A stretch of DNA of 8,005 nt from the NCBI GenBank assembly GCA_007122815.1, contig SKSV01000039.1, positions 1 through 8,005 on the forward strand, given 5' to 3'. Below the pieces are notes generated by a model. It searched no databases, had not been told where the DNA came from, and saw nothing but the letters and a program-made list of their open reading frames with translations. Within the stretch, counting starts at the first letter, position 1, and every line of letters begins with the position of its first letter. The stretch comes from Trueperaceae bacterium (lineage in GTDB: Bacteria; Deinococcota; Deinococci; Deinococcales; Trueperaceae). The position numbers were made by a program, and so were the translations under genes. This document shows positions 1 to 6,708 of the stretch, in pieces.

Positions 1-920
1 CCGACGTTGGGGAAGATGCTGGCGTCCGCACCCGCCAGACGCTGCAACTGCCCGTACAGCGCGTAGTGCGAGATCCCGTTCTCGGGCGAGGTGACGAAGC
101 TGCCGGACCACGCTGGGTGGCTGATCACTGGGAGGGCCAGATCGTCGTCGTCCGCGAGGCTTCGCATCGCGTCGAACCCGATGAGGCCCGGGCACACCAT
201 CAGGCCACCGGCGCCGGCCTGCTTGGCGACGCGGGCGCGTTCGTGGACCGCGCTCGCGGGACCGATCACGTGCGGCACGTACAGGCTGTTCCTCCCCGTC
301 TCGGCGTTGGCGCGTGCCACCGCCTCAGAGCAGGCGTTGACGCGCTCCTCGTAGGGCGCGAACCTCTGGTTGGCCAGACCGTGGTCGTCCTTGACCAGGT
401 CTACGCCGGCGCGGGCGTAGCGGTACGCGAGCTCGGCCAAAGCCGCGCTAGAGAGCCCCAGCGGCTTCAGTGCCGTCATCAACAGTGGCCTGCGGGGCAC
501 GCCGAGCAGCGCGCGCAGCCCGCGCTGCCCGAAGCGCGGGCCCTGGAAGCACGTCAGCATGCTCTGCGGCAGGTCCAGACGCAGCACGCGCACACCGGGC
601 TTGATGCTGGTGTTGCCGAACACCACGTTGAGGAGCTGGGGCAGCTCCGTGCCCGCCGCCTCGACCGCGTAGCTGATGTCGACCTCGGCACAGTCGTCAC
701 CTAGAGGCTCGAAGCGCTCGATGCGTCCGACCACGTGGTCGCGGATATCGCCGGCTGGCAGCAGATCGGCCGGGAGCTCGACGGTCTGCTCCAGGCAGAC
801 TTCCTCGGCTCGACTTAGCGCTTCCTCACGGCCACCACGCACGGAGTAGCGGACCTCGAAGCGTTCGCCCGAGAGGCCCGATACCCGCGCGTGCTCGGGA
901 AGCAGGCCCACCCCCGGCAC
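1..920 (-). CDS. RuBisCO-like protein (form IV), C-terminus cut by window edge
   Basis: The visible 306 residues match the RuBisCO large-chain fold in order: an N-terminal alpha/beta domain (about residues 20-125) and then the start of the TIM barrel. Alignable active-site residues are K152 in the ALKPLG segment (RuBisCO K175), K177 in VKDDHG (the carbamylated K201), D179 (D203) and H268 in ISHPAW (near H294). The last metal ligand, Glu204, is His180 here. The segment RLAGAD followed by FPNVG near the end is typical of RuBisCO-like proteins, so this is not a CO2-fixing RuBisCO. Known RuBisCO-like proteins enolise, isomerise or decarboxylate phosphorylated keto substrates (methionine salvage; 3-oxo-isoapionate 4-phosphate). 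Roughly 100 or more residues are missing at the left edge. The GTG start at 920-918 directly abuts the stop of the transketolase gene, with GAGG 8 nt upstream; another GTG at codon 4 is a possible alternative. Last visible gene of the operon; substrate unknown. Confidence 0.93.
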   Translation of the reverse strand, partial: MPGVGLLPEHARVSGLSGERFEVRYSVRGGREEALSRAEEVCLEQTVELPADLLPAGDIRDHVVGRIERFEPLGDDCAEVDISYAVEAAGTELPQLLNVVFGNTSIKPGVRVLRLDLPQSMLTCFQGPRFGQRGLRALLGVPRRPLLMTALKPLGLSSAALAELAYRYARAGVDLVKDDHGLANQRFAPYEERVNACSEAVARANAETGRNSLYVPHVIGPASAVHERARVAKQAGAGGLMVCPGLIGFDAMRSLADDDDLALPVISHPAWSGSFVTSPENGISHYALYGQLQRLAGADASIFPNV

Positions 921-1928
921 CTACAGCGCCTCGGCTTTGGCCAAGCTGTGCACCTCTTCGACGCGCACCTGCGCCAAGTCATCCTCCCGCAGGCCGGTGT
1001 CGCGCCCGGTGAGCTGCTCCACGGCCCGCACCAGCGCCATTGCGTCCAGACCGTACTCTCGCATCAGGTGGGCCTGACTGGCACCGTGGGCGTAGGTGTC
1101 GCGCAACCCCAAACGCACTAGTGGGGTGGCGATCGCCCCCTCGGCCATCAACTCCGCCACAGCCGACCCCAGCCCCCCTACTATGGTGTGGTTCTCGAGC
1201 GTGAGCACCCCGTGCTTCGCGCGCCGGAGCGCGTCGAGCACCAGCGGGTCATCGAAGGGCTTGTGGGTGGAGACGTGCAAGTGCGTGGCCTGGACGCCGG
1301 CCGCTGCCAGCGCGGGTACGGCCCGCATGGCCTCCTCGGTGGTGATCCCGGCGGTCAAGACCGTGACGTCGTCGCCCTCGTGGAGCAACCGGGCGCGACC
1401 CAGGACCATCGGCTCCTCTTTCGGGAAGAGCCTGGGAACTCGACCCCGCAAGAAGCGCACGTAGACAGGGCCGTCGACGGCGTGTGCGACGTCGAGCACG
1501 CTCTCGACCTCGGTGGCGTCAGCGGTCTCCAACACCGTCATGTTGGGCGTCGCTCGCATGATCGCGACGTCCTCGATGGCCTGGTGCGTCACCCCACCCG
1601 GCGTGGTGATGCCGGGCAGGAACGCCATGAGGCGCACCGGCAGGTTCGGGTACGCGATCGACATCGCCAGCTGGTCGTACGGCCGCCGGTACACGAACAC
1701 CGCGAACGTGTGCACGAACGGTTCGAAACCCTCGCGCGCAAGGCCGGCAGCGAAGCCCATCATGTTCTGCTCCGCCATGCCCAGCGAGAAGAAGCGCTCC
1801 GGGTAGGTGTCACGCCACTTGCCGACCTCGCAGGAGTTGGTGAGGTCGGCCGAGAGCACCACCACCCGTGGCTTGTCGGCGGCCCAGCGGATGAAGTTCT
1901 CGACGTGGGGGCGGTTGACGATCTCCAT
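921..1928 (-). CDS. Split transketolase, C-terminal (pyrimidine-binding) subunit
   Basis: 335 residues, the expected size for the second half of a two-gene transketolase. It carries the Pyr domain (about 1-165) and the transketolase C-terminal domain (about 180-310). E53 in GMAEQN matches the glutamate that activates the thiamine diphosphate aminopyrimidine. The TFAVFVYRRPYDQL stretch (74-87) and H115 in GVTHQAIED match conserved transketolase positions. With the upstream gene it should form an alpha2beta2 enzyme that transfers a two-carbon ketol unit. The open frame extends upstream to 2219, but the real start is the ATG at 1928: it is preceded by AGGAGG with 6 nt spacing, the family alignment begins at EIVNRPHVENF, and only one base separates it from the stop of the ThDP subunit. 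About 25 residues after the conserved domain (310-335) are acidic and unmatched. A known relative in sugar catabolism is AptB of apulose-4-phosphate transketolase; a general split transketolase or another ketose phosphate specificity is equally open. Confidence 0.93.
   Translation of the reverse strand: MEIVNRPHVENFIRWAADKPRVVVLSADLTNSCEVGKWRDTYPERFFSLGMAEQNMMGFAAGLAREGFEPFVHTFAVFVYRRPYDQLAMSIAYPNLPVRLMAFLPGITTPGGVTHQAIEDVAIMRATPNMTVLETADATEVESVLDVAHAVDGPVYVRFLRGRVPRLFPKEEPMVLGRARLLHEGDDVTVLTAGITTEEAMRAVPALAAAGVQATHLHVSTHKPFDDPLVLDALRRAKHGVLTLENHTIVGGLGSAVAELMAEGAIATPLVRLGLRDTYAHGASQAHLMREYGLDAMALVRAVEQLTGRDTGLREDDLAQVRVEEVHSLAKAEAL
929..932 (-). promoter_or_regulatory. Probable ribosome binding site for the RuBisCO-like protein
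   Basis: GAGG in transcript sense, 8 nt before the GTG at 920, within the last codons of the transketolase C subunit. It is short but well placed, and supports GTG 920 as start despite the zero-base gap to the preceding TAG. Confidence 0.5.
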
Positions 1929-1929
1929 C

Positions 1930-2853
1930 TCAGGCCTCCTCGTCGAAGGCGTCGCAAGCGCGTTGGAAACGCTCGCGCTCATCGTCGGAGGCGAAGCGCA
2001 GGTAGTGCAGGTTGGGTGCGCGATCGGCGAGCAGAGGCACACCACGCGTGGGGTCGGTATGGGCCAGTACGAACAGCGGTCGCCCGTCCGGCTCCTCCTC
2101 AGCCGGTCGTGCCAACGCCTCCACGTCGTGCCCGTCAACGTCGTAAACGCGGGCCCCGAAAGCCCGCAGCTTCTCGCCCAGCGATCCCACGCGCATAACG
2201 TCGTCCATGCGCCCATCACACTGCTGGTCGTTCACGTCGGCGTAGACGCCGAGGTTGTCGAGACGGTGGTGCACCAGCGACTGCACCGCCTCCCAGACCT
2301 GCCCCTCCTGGAACTCGCCGTCGCTCATGAGCACCCAGACACGTCCTGGCTCACCCTTCAGACGCCTACCCAGCGCGATGCCGCCCGCCTGACTGATCGC
2401 CTGGGCAAGCGATCCGGTTGTCGTCTCCACGCCGGGCGAATGCTCCGCACCGATCATCTCCACGGTGGAGCCGTCACGGTTGAACTCCTCCAACGCCCCC
2501 TCGTCCAGGCGGCCGAACTCGATCAGGGCCGCGTACAGGACCAGCGCGTAGTGTGCCGGGGAGAAGATGAAGCGATCGAGCTCCGGCTCGCGCGGACCGT
2601 TGTAGACCCCACCGGAGACGTAGTCGTGGTTACCGCGCCCAGGCACGCCAGCGAACGCAGGCGGGTGCAACGGCGCCTCGCTCTCGCCGAGCCTCATGAC
2701 CCTGCCGTAGAGCGTGGCGAACAGCTCCGCGGAGGAGCAGGCCTGACTGAGGTAACCACCACCGTTGCGCATCACGTGCTCGAAGACACGTTTGCGTATA
2801 CGTTGCGCCGAGCGCCGCACCTCGTCGGTCGGCATCGTCGAACTAGTGAGCAT
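1930..2853 (-). CDS. Split transketolase, N-terminal (ThDP/Mg-binding) subunit
   Basis: 307 residues, the usual size of a separate transketolase A subunit. The thiamine diphosphate motif is visible: D178-G179-E180 in [14 protein letters not shown], with N208 in DVNDQQCDG exactly 30 residues after D178, the spacing between the two Mg ligands in E. coli transketolase. H101 in [13 protein letters not shown] and the [11 protein letters not shown] segment (141-151) match substrate and cofactor regions. The first Gly of the usual GDG is Ser177. The distal segment [11 protein letters not shown] (265-275) replaces the more usual T-x-K-G-K-G sequence that lies near the substrate, hinting at an unusual donor. 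The ATG at 2853 overlaps the end of the dehydrogenase gene by 11 nt, with GGAGGT upstream; the internal ATG at 2835 has no good ribosome site. Works with the next gene, one base away. AptA-like function is possible but not shown by sequence alone. Confidence 0.93.
   Translation of the reverse strand: MLTSSTMPTDEVRRSAQRIRKRVFEHVMRNGGGYLSQACSSAELFATLYGRVMRLGESEAPLHPPAFAGVPGRGNHDYVSGGVYNGPREPELDRFIFSPAHYALVLYAALIEFGRLDEGALEEFNRDGSTVEMIGAEHSPGVETTTGSLAQAISQAGGIALGRRLKGEPGRVWVLMSDGEFQEGQVWEAVQSLVHHRLDNLGVYADVNDQQCDGRMDDVMRVGSLGEKLRAFGARVYDVDGHDVEALARPAEEEPDGRPLFVLAHTDPTRGVPLLADRAPNLHYLRFASDDERERFQRACDAFDEEA
1935..1940 (-). promoter_or_regulatory. Ribosome binding site deciding the transketolase C-subunit start
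   Basis: AGGAGG in transcript sense, 6 nt before the ATG at 1928. It lies inside the last codons of the ThDP subunit and shows that the long open frame back to 2219 is not the gene start. Confidence 0.85.
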
Positions 2854-3748
2854 TCGCTCCCTTGACCTCCGTGGCTCCCTGAAGCTCGAGCATCTTGATC
2901 AGCGCCGAGGCGTTCTCCTCACCCCAACCCTGGTTGACCGCGCCCTTGATCGTCTCGCGCACGGCCGCGGCAGCCGGGATGGGGCTGTTGAGGTCCTGGG
3001 CGAAGCGCGAGATCAAGTTGGCGTCCTTGAGCATGAGCTTGAGCGCGAAGTTCACGCCGAAGTCGCGCTCCAAGAGCGCTGCTCCCACCCCGTCGAATAT
3101 GGGCGACTTGAAATCCGTCACGTGGAGCACACCCAACACGTCGCGTGGGTCTAGCCCGGCCTTCTTGGCCATGACCATCGCCTCACCGAGCGCCTCGAGC
3201 TGCATGGCGACCACCAGGTTGCCCACGAGCTTCATGGAGGAGCCCTTGGACGGTCCGCCCATGTAGTGCAGCGTCTCACTGAGCGGCTCCAGTACGGGCT
3301 TCACTCGTTCGAAGACGCTCTGCTCTCCTCCCACGACGATCCACAACCCGCCGCCCGCGGCTTCGTTGCGAGACCCGAACACGGGCGCGTCGAGGAAGTC
3401 GACGCCGCGCTCGCTGAAGGCTTCGAACTGCCGCAAGCTGGTGTCGGGGTGAACGGTGGTCATGTCGACCACCACTTGGCCCTGTGACACGTTGGCGAGC
3501 ACGCCGCCCTCGCCCCACACGACCTGCTCGACCGCCTCGTCGTTGCTGAGGCAGTACATCACCAGGTCGGCGCCCTGCACTGCCTCCGCGACGCTGGTCG
3601 CGACCTGCGCGCCGTGCTCGCGCATCGCCTCGGAGCGTTCCGAGGTGCGGTTGAACGCGCGGACCTCGAAGCCCGCCTTGACGAGGTTGGGCACCATGCC
3701 CTGACCCATCACGCCAATACCTATGTAGCCGATCTTCTTGATGCTCAT
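2843..3748 (-). CDS. NAD(P)-dependent beta-hydroxyacid dehydrogenase, 3-hydroxyisobutyrate dehydrogenase family
   Basis: 301 residues, the normal family length. The N-terminal Rossmann fold shows [12 protein letters not shown] (7-18), the classic GxGxMGxxM fingerprint. N33-R34 at the end of beta strand 2 resembles the NRT pattern often linked with NADP preference, which is a weak inference. The substrate-side motif [14 protein letters not shown] (120-133) replaces the usual DAPVSGG; the catalytic lysine is K173 in SMKLVGN with N177, and K241-D242 in the C-terminal helical domain are also conserved. The enzyme should interconvert a beta-hydroxy acid and its semialdehyde or keto acid; members include tartronate semialdehyde, glyoxylate/succinic semialdehyde and sugar-acid dehydrogenases. 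The open frame could begin at 3805, but the ATG at 3748 is chosen: it starts the family alignment, has AAGGAG with 5 nt spacing, and forms an ATGA overlap with the dhaL stop. In this operon it likely handles a sugar-acid intermediate; exact substrate unknown. Confidence 0.92.
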   Translation of the reverse strand: MSIKKIGYIGIGVMGQGMVPNLVKAGFEVRAFNRTSERSEAMREHGAQVATSVAEAVQGADLVMYCLSNDEAVEQVVWGEGGVLANVSQGQVVVDMTTVHPDTSLRQFEAFSERGVDFLDAPVFGSRNEAAGGGLWIVVGGEQSVFERVKPVLEPLSETLHYMGGPSKGSSMKLVGNLVVAMQLEALGEAMVMAKKAGLDPRDVLGVLHVTDFKSPIFDGVGAALLERDFGVNFALKLMLKDANLISRFAQDLNSPIPAAAAVRETIKGAVNQGWGEENASALIKMLELQGATEVKGANAH

Positions 3749-4386
3749 GCTGACTCCTTCGGATGATCCAAGATCGCGCTGAGGATGATCACCCCCGCCT
3801 CGCACCCCGGGTCTACCAGGCCTTCGGTGCGCTCACCTATCCAACCTGCCCTCCCTATCTTGCTGCGCTGCGGCGTGACCGCGTCGCGGCCCTCCCGGGC
3901 AGCGCGTATGGTGCGCTCGGCCGCGTCCTCCTGGGAGGCGCCTTCGGCGACGGCCTCGGCCAGCGCCTGAGCGGCGGGGTGAAGCACGTCGATGATCGTC
4001 TTGTCGCCGGGCTTGGCCTTGCCGCGCTCCTGCACACCGCGCTCGGCCGCCGAGAGCATGCGCGCGAGGTCCTCGAGCGAGACCTCGCCCTTGCCGCGGA
4101 CCTCCTTGCCCGCGCGCATCAAGGCGGTCGCCAGCAGCGTGCCGAGGCTCGATGAGGCAGCGCGGTTCACCGCCATACCCGCTTGAGCCACGTAGGTGCC
4201 GACGTCCTCGGGTGGCTCCTGCTCGGCGTAAGCGCTGAGCGCGTTGGCCATCTTGCCGGCGGTGATACCTAGGTCGCCGTCACCCATCGCCTGATCGAGC
4301 TCGGTCAGGTGATCCCTGTTCTCGCTCAAGGCGCTCGCTACGCGCCCGATGGCGCCGCGAACCTCGCCGACCCCGATGCCAGCCAT
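3745..4386 (-). CDS. dhaL: DhaL-type ATP-binding subunit of a dihydroxyacetone-kinase-family enzyme
   Basis: 213 residues (E. coli DhaL is 210). The nucleotide and Mg site is intact: D31, D36 and D38 in [14 protein letters not shown], with Leu39 where E. coli DhaL has His. [12 protein letters not shown] (127-138) and the ending [11 protein letters not shown] then DPG (179-194) are family signatures. DhaL contributes the bound nucleotide, while DhaK holds the ketone. No DhaM or other phosphotransferase component is in the window, so direct use of ATP, as in sugar-specific DhaKL enzymes such as L-erythrulose kinase, is plausible but not proven. The open frame runs back to 4536 inside dhaK; the ATG at 4386 is chosen because it starts the family alignment and sits one base after the dhaK stop (TGAGATG). 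Its ribosome site is weak, so translation is probably coupled to dhaK. Confidence 0.92.
   Translation of the reverse strand: MAGIGVGEVRGAIGRVASALSENRDHLTELDQAMGDGDLGITAGKMANALSAYAEQEPPEDVGTYVAQAGMAVNRAASSSLGTLLATALMRAGKEVRGKGEVSLEDLARMLSAAERGVQERGKAKPGDKTIIDVLHPAAQALAEAVAEGASQEDAAERTIRAAREGRDAVTPQRSKIGRAGWIGERTEGLVDPGCEAGVIILSAILDHPKESA
3754..3759 (-). promoter_or_regulatory. Ribosome binding site deciding the dehydrogenase start
   Basis: AAGGAG in transcript sense, 5 nt before the ATG at 3748 and inside the end of dhaL. It supports 3748 over the upstream in-frame ATG at 3805. Confidence 0.8.
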
Positions 4387-4387
4387 C

Positions 4388-5386
4388 TCAGGTCTGCACG
4401 AAGAACGGCGATGAGGCTGGGGCGTCGAGCAGCGCCTCGAGCTCGTCGTCCAGCCGCAGCAGCGTGATCGAGGCGCCGGCCATCTCCATCGAGGTGGCGA
4501 AGCGCCCGATGTACGGCCTGTGCAATGAGAGCCCACGAGCTTCGAGCAGCTCGGCGGCCTTGCGGTACATGATGTAGAGCTCCTCGTGCGGGGTGGCGCC
4601 GAGGCTGTTCAGCATGATCGTCAGGGTGTCGCCCGAGGCGGGGGCGAGGTCCTCGAGCACGGCGTCGAGCATGCGCTCGGTGATGACGTCGGCGCTCTCG
4701 AGCGCTTCGCGCTTCATGCCGGGCTCGCCATGGATACCCATGCCGATCTCCATCTCGTTCTCGCCGATGGTGAAGGTCGGCTTGCCGGCCTGCGGCACGG
4801 TGCAGGGTGAGAGCGCCACGCCGATGGTTCGGGTGTTCTCGAGGGTCTTCCGGGCGATCGACGCGACCTCGTCGAGACTGCCTCCCTGGTCGGCCTTGGC
4901 ACCGGCGAGCTTGAAGGCGTAGACCATGCCCGCGACACCGCGGCGCCTATCGGCCTCGGCCGGCGGCGCTGAGGCGACGTCGTCCTTGACCAGCACCGTC
5001 TCGACACGGATGTCCTCCAGGTCGGCCATCTCGCTCGCCATGTCGAAGTTCATGACGTCTCCACCGTAGTTGCCGTAGATGTACAACACACCCTTGCCGC
5101 CGTGGATACGGCGGGTGACCTCGAGCATCTGCTCGGCGCTGGGTGACTGGAAGACGTCGCCGACAGCGCAGCCGTCCAACATGCCCTTGCCGACGTAACC
5201 CAGGAACACTGGCAGGTGTCCGGAGCCGCCGCCGGTGGCGAGAGCCACCTTGCCCTGCACGGGCGCGTCGGCGCGCACGATGGCGTGCGGGTCACCCGCC
5301 ATGTCGAGCTGGTCGGGGTGGGCCTTCAGCAACCCCGCGAGCATCTCCTCGACGTACGAGTTGGGATCGTTCAGGATCTTGCGCAT
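4388..5386 (-). CDS. dhaK: DhaK-type ketone-binding subunit of a dihydroxyacetone-kinase-family enzyme
   Basis: 332 residues, close to the 356 of E. coli DhaK. The active site is present: GGGSGHLP (52-59) with H57, D110 in YGGDVMNFDMA, and H219 in GMGIHGEPG, the histidine that forms a covalent hemiaminal with the substrate carbonyl in DhaK. Residues beside the pocket differ from E. coli DhaK (GGGSGHEP, and NYTGDRMNF as I recall it): Leu58 replaces Glu, and the Asp110 loop reads GNYGGDVMNFDMA. Together with the neighbours this suggests a ketone larger than dihydroxyacetone, such as an erythrulose- or apulose-like ketose or keto acid. The ATG at 5386 has an ideal AGGAGG 5 nt upstream. It follows the 99-nt gap with two hairpins after the binding-protein gene and runs directly into dhaL, with which it should form a two-subunit kinase in the cytoplasm. 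Confidence 0.93.
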   Translation of the reverse strand: MRKILNDPNSYVEEMLAGLLKAHPDQLDMAGDPHAIVRADAPVQGKVALATGGGSGHLPVFLGYVGKGMLDGCAVGDVFQSPSAEQMLEVTRRIHGGKGVLYIYGNYGGDVMNFDMASEMADLEDIRVETVLVKDDVASAPPAEADRRRGVAGMVYAFKLAGAKADQGGSLDEVASIARKTLENTRTIGVALSPCTVPQAGKPTFTIGENEMEIGMGIHGEPGMKREALESADVITERMLDAVLEDLAPASGDTLTIMLNSLGATPHEELYIMYRKAAELLEARGLSLHRPYIGRFATSMEMAGASITLLRLDDELEALLDAPASSPFFVQT

Positions 5387-5391
5387 GATGG

Positions 5392-5397
5392 CCTCCT
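5392..5397 (-). promoter_or_regulatory. Strong ribosome binding site of dhaK
   Basis: AGGAGG in transcript sense, 5 nt before the ATG at 5386. It lies just downstream of the 13-bp hairpin, outside the stem, so it should remain accessible and allow independent entry of ribosomes at the enzyme part of the operon. Confidence 0.8.
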
Positions 5398-5408
5398 CAA
5401 GATAGGGG

Positions 5409-5446
5409 CTCGTTGGGTGGCGGGCTCGCGCCTGCCACCCAACGAG
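5409..5446 (-). other. Perfect 13-bp intercistronic hairpin with GCGA tetraloop
   Basis: In the transcript, arms CTCGTTGGGTGGC and GCCACCCAACGAG pair perfectly over 13 bp. The 12-nt interior forms an A-C mismatch, then GGC/GCC pairs closed by a GCGA (GNRA) tetraloop, so the element is a 38-nt near-continuous stem. It sits between the binding-protein stop and dhaK, ending 11 nt before the dhaK ribosome site. No T-run follows, so it is not a standard intrinsic terminator. Most likely it blocks 3'-5' exonucleases and raises binding-protein mRNA over the downstream enzymes, as known for binding-protein operons; this role is inferred. Confidence 0.75.
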
Positions 5447-5454
5447 TTCATTGA

Positions 5455-5470
5455 CCGGGCTCGCGCCAGG
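5455..5470 (-). other. Small second hairpin sharing the GCGA-capped motif
   Basis: In transcript sense the 16 nt fold as CC, U-C mismatch, GGC, loop GCGA, GCC, GG. It repeats the 12-mer GGCGCGAGCCCG that also forms the top of the larger hairpin at 5409-5446 (copies at 5456-5467 and 5421-5432). It lies 15 nt after the stop of the binding-protein gene. Together they form a tandem hairpin 3' region. Role inferred only; the stem is short and could be chance in GC-rich DNA. Confidence 0.45.
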
Positions 5471-5485
5471 TCATCAGGCGCATAC

Positions 5486-6628
5486 TCAGCGCTCGAGCGT
5501 CCCCACGCCCGAGTAGCGGAAGGCCTCTTCCTCGAGCTCGACGATGCGAGCCTCGTCCATGAGATCGTCCAGGATCTCGATGCGCATGAGGAAGACCAGC
5601 GGAAGCTGGTCGCGGCGGCCTTCGAGGTCGTACTTGATGGCCTCGGCGCTCGCCACGCCAGCGTCGTCGTTGATGCGCATGGGGGTCGCCTTGAGCTCGC
5701 CCATGCGGATGCCTTCGACTTCGTCTCCGGTGCCGCCCCAGCCGGTCAGGGCGATCTCGTCGATCAGGCCGAGAGAGTCGATCGCCGACACGGCGCCCAT
5801 GGCCATGGCGGTGTTGGCGTTGTGGATGAGGTCGACTTCGGGGTAGGCGGTGGCGATGAACTGAGCGCCGTCGAAGCCGCCCTCGCGCTGGAACAGGCCG
5901 TAGTGCTCGTACAGGAAGTTCCAGTCGGAGTTCGCTTCGAGGTACTCACGGAAGCCGTCAGAGCGCTGATCGTCGATCAGGCCGGGGGTGCCGCGCACGA
6001 GCGCGAAGTTGCCCTCGGTGCCCCAGCGGTCGATCACGTACTGCGCCATGCGGTACGCGCCGTCGAGGTGAGCGTAGGCGTGGTATCCGAGAGGCTGCTC
6101 GTCGCCCCACTCCTTGATGACGAGGTCGTTGTTCCAGATCATGACGTCGATGCCGGGCGCGTCGATGATGCGCTTGATGTTGTCCTGCTGGATGGCGAGC
6201 TCGGTGGGGCCGTAGACGACGTAGTCGTAGCCTTCGTCGATGACCAGGTCGGTGTAGGTGGTCTGGAGGTCGTGGTCGCCCATGCCCGAGGCGAACTCGG
6301 TCGCCTCGTAGGGGATGCCGAGCTCGTCGAGCCTGGCGGTCATGGCGATGAAGGAGCGCAACCAGATGTCCGAGACGTCCTGGCTGGGGTAGATGACTGC
6401 GATCTGAACGGGCTCGGGCACGTCGACCGAGATCGGCACGGCCGGCGCGGCGACGACCTCTTGGAACGCCTCGAGGAGGCCAGGCTCATCGACCTCGAGG
6501 TAGAACCAGAAGTCGCGGTCGGGCTCATCGTCGAGCGGGTTCAGGGGGAGCCGCTGGGCGAAGGCTAGAGAGCCGAGCGCCAGGGCGAACGCCAGTAGGA
6601 TTGCGATCAGTTGGTGGACACGTGTCAT
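5486..6628 (-). CDS. LuxP-like periplasmic binding protein of an ABC importer
   Basis: 380 residues. A signal peptide spans residues 1-25 (hydrophobic core LIAILLAFALALGSLAF, cleavage likely AFA before Gln25); no lipobox cysteine, so a soluble periplasmic protein. Type I binding fold. It resembles Vibrio LuxP over its whole length, including the N-terminal extension (YW-Y...P...EA...PVPIS) that ordinary ribose-binding proteins lack, the YPSQDVSDIW segment, and the ending MRINDDAG ... EAIKYDLEG ... AFRYS. By manual alignment from memory, LuxP AI-2 contacts correspond as follows: S79 to S86, W82 to W89, N159 to N166, R215 to R222, T266 to T273, W289 to W297, R310 to R318. Only Q77 differs (D84). 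It follows the permease after 80 nt and probably delivers ligand to it. Ligand may be a furanose, its borate ester or AI-2 itself. The ATG at 6628 has AAAGGA about 10 nt upstream. Confidence 0.9.
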   Translation of the reverse strand: MTRVHQLIAILLAFALALGSLAFAQRLPLNPLDDEPDRDFWFYLEVDEPGLLEAFQEVVAAPAVPISVDVPEPVQIAVIYPSQDVSDIWLRSFIAMTARLDELGIPYEATEFASGMGDHDLQTTYTDLVIDEGYDYVVYGPTELAIQQDNIKRIIDAPGIDVMIWNNDLVIKEWGDEQPLGYHAYAHLDGAYRMAQYVIDRWGTEGNFALVRGTPGLIDDQRSDGFREYLEANSDWNFLYEHYGLFQREGGFDGAQFIATAYPEVDLIHNANTAMAMGAVSAIDSLGLIDEIALTGWGGTGDEVEGIRMGELKATPMRINDDAGVASAEAIKYDLEGRRDQLPLVFLMRIEILDDLMDEARIVELEEEAFRYSGVGTLER

Positions 6629-6708
6629 GTGGTCGGATCCTTTCGTGTCGAGCTAGTTGCCGAGATGCGTTGGTCGCTGCGCCTTGCCACACGGGTGGCG
6701 CCCTCACG

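Noticed and set aside
66..704. Plus-strand open frame of 212 codons at the left edge
   Set aside because: Antisense shadow of the RuBisCO-like protein; no recognisable domain, while the minus strand gives a full match to RuBisCO motifs.
1..920. True CO2-fixing RuBisCO large subunit
   Set aside because: The KDDE metal motif is KDDH, the barrel sequence near FPNVG is of the RuBisCO-like type, and no small subunit or phosphoribulokinase is nearby.
1929..2219. N-terminal extension of the transketolase C subunit to the ATG at 2219
   Set aside because: The added residues are Trp/Ser/Thr-rich nonsense overlapping the ThDP subunit; AGGAGG marks the start at 1928.
1188..2865. Plus-strand open frames (1188-2198 and 1807-2865) across the transketolase genes
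   Set aside because: Arg/His-rich shadows opposite two well-supported subunits.
5409..5446. Intrinsic (Rho-independent) terminator between the binding protein and dhaK
   Set aside because: The stem is strong, but neither strand has a T-run after it, and the operon clearly continues.
5216..6568. Long plus-strand open frame of about 450 codons opposite the binding protein and dhaK
   Set aside because: Its translation is rich in Val, Asp, Gly and His with no domain; it spans two clear minus-strand genes plus their gap, as expected for antisense frames in GC-rich DNA.
6686..6699. Short inverted repeat GCCAC/GTGGC between permease and binding protein
   Set aside because: Only 5 bp with a 4-nt loop and no T-run; easily chance at this base composition. 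No convincing promoter was seen in the 80-nt gap either.
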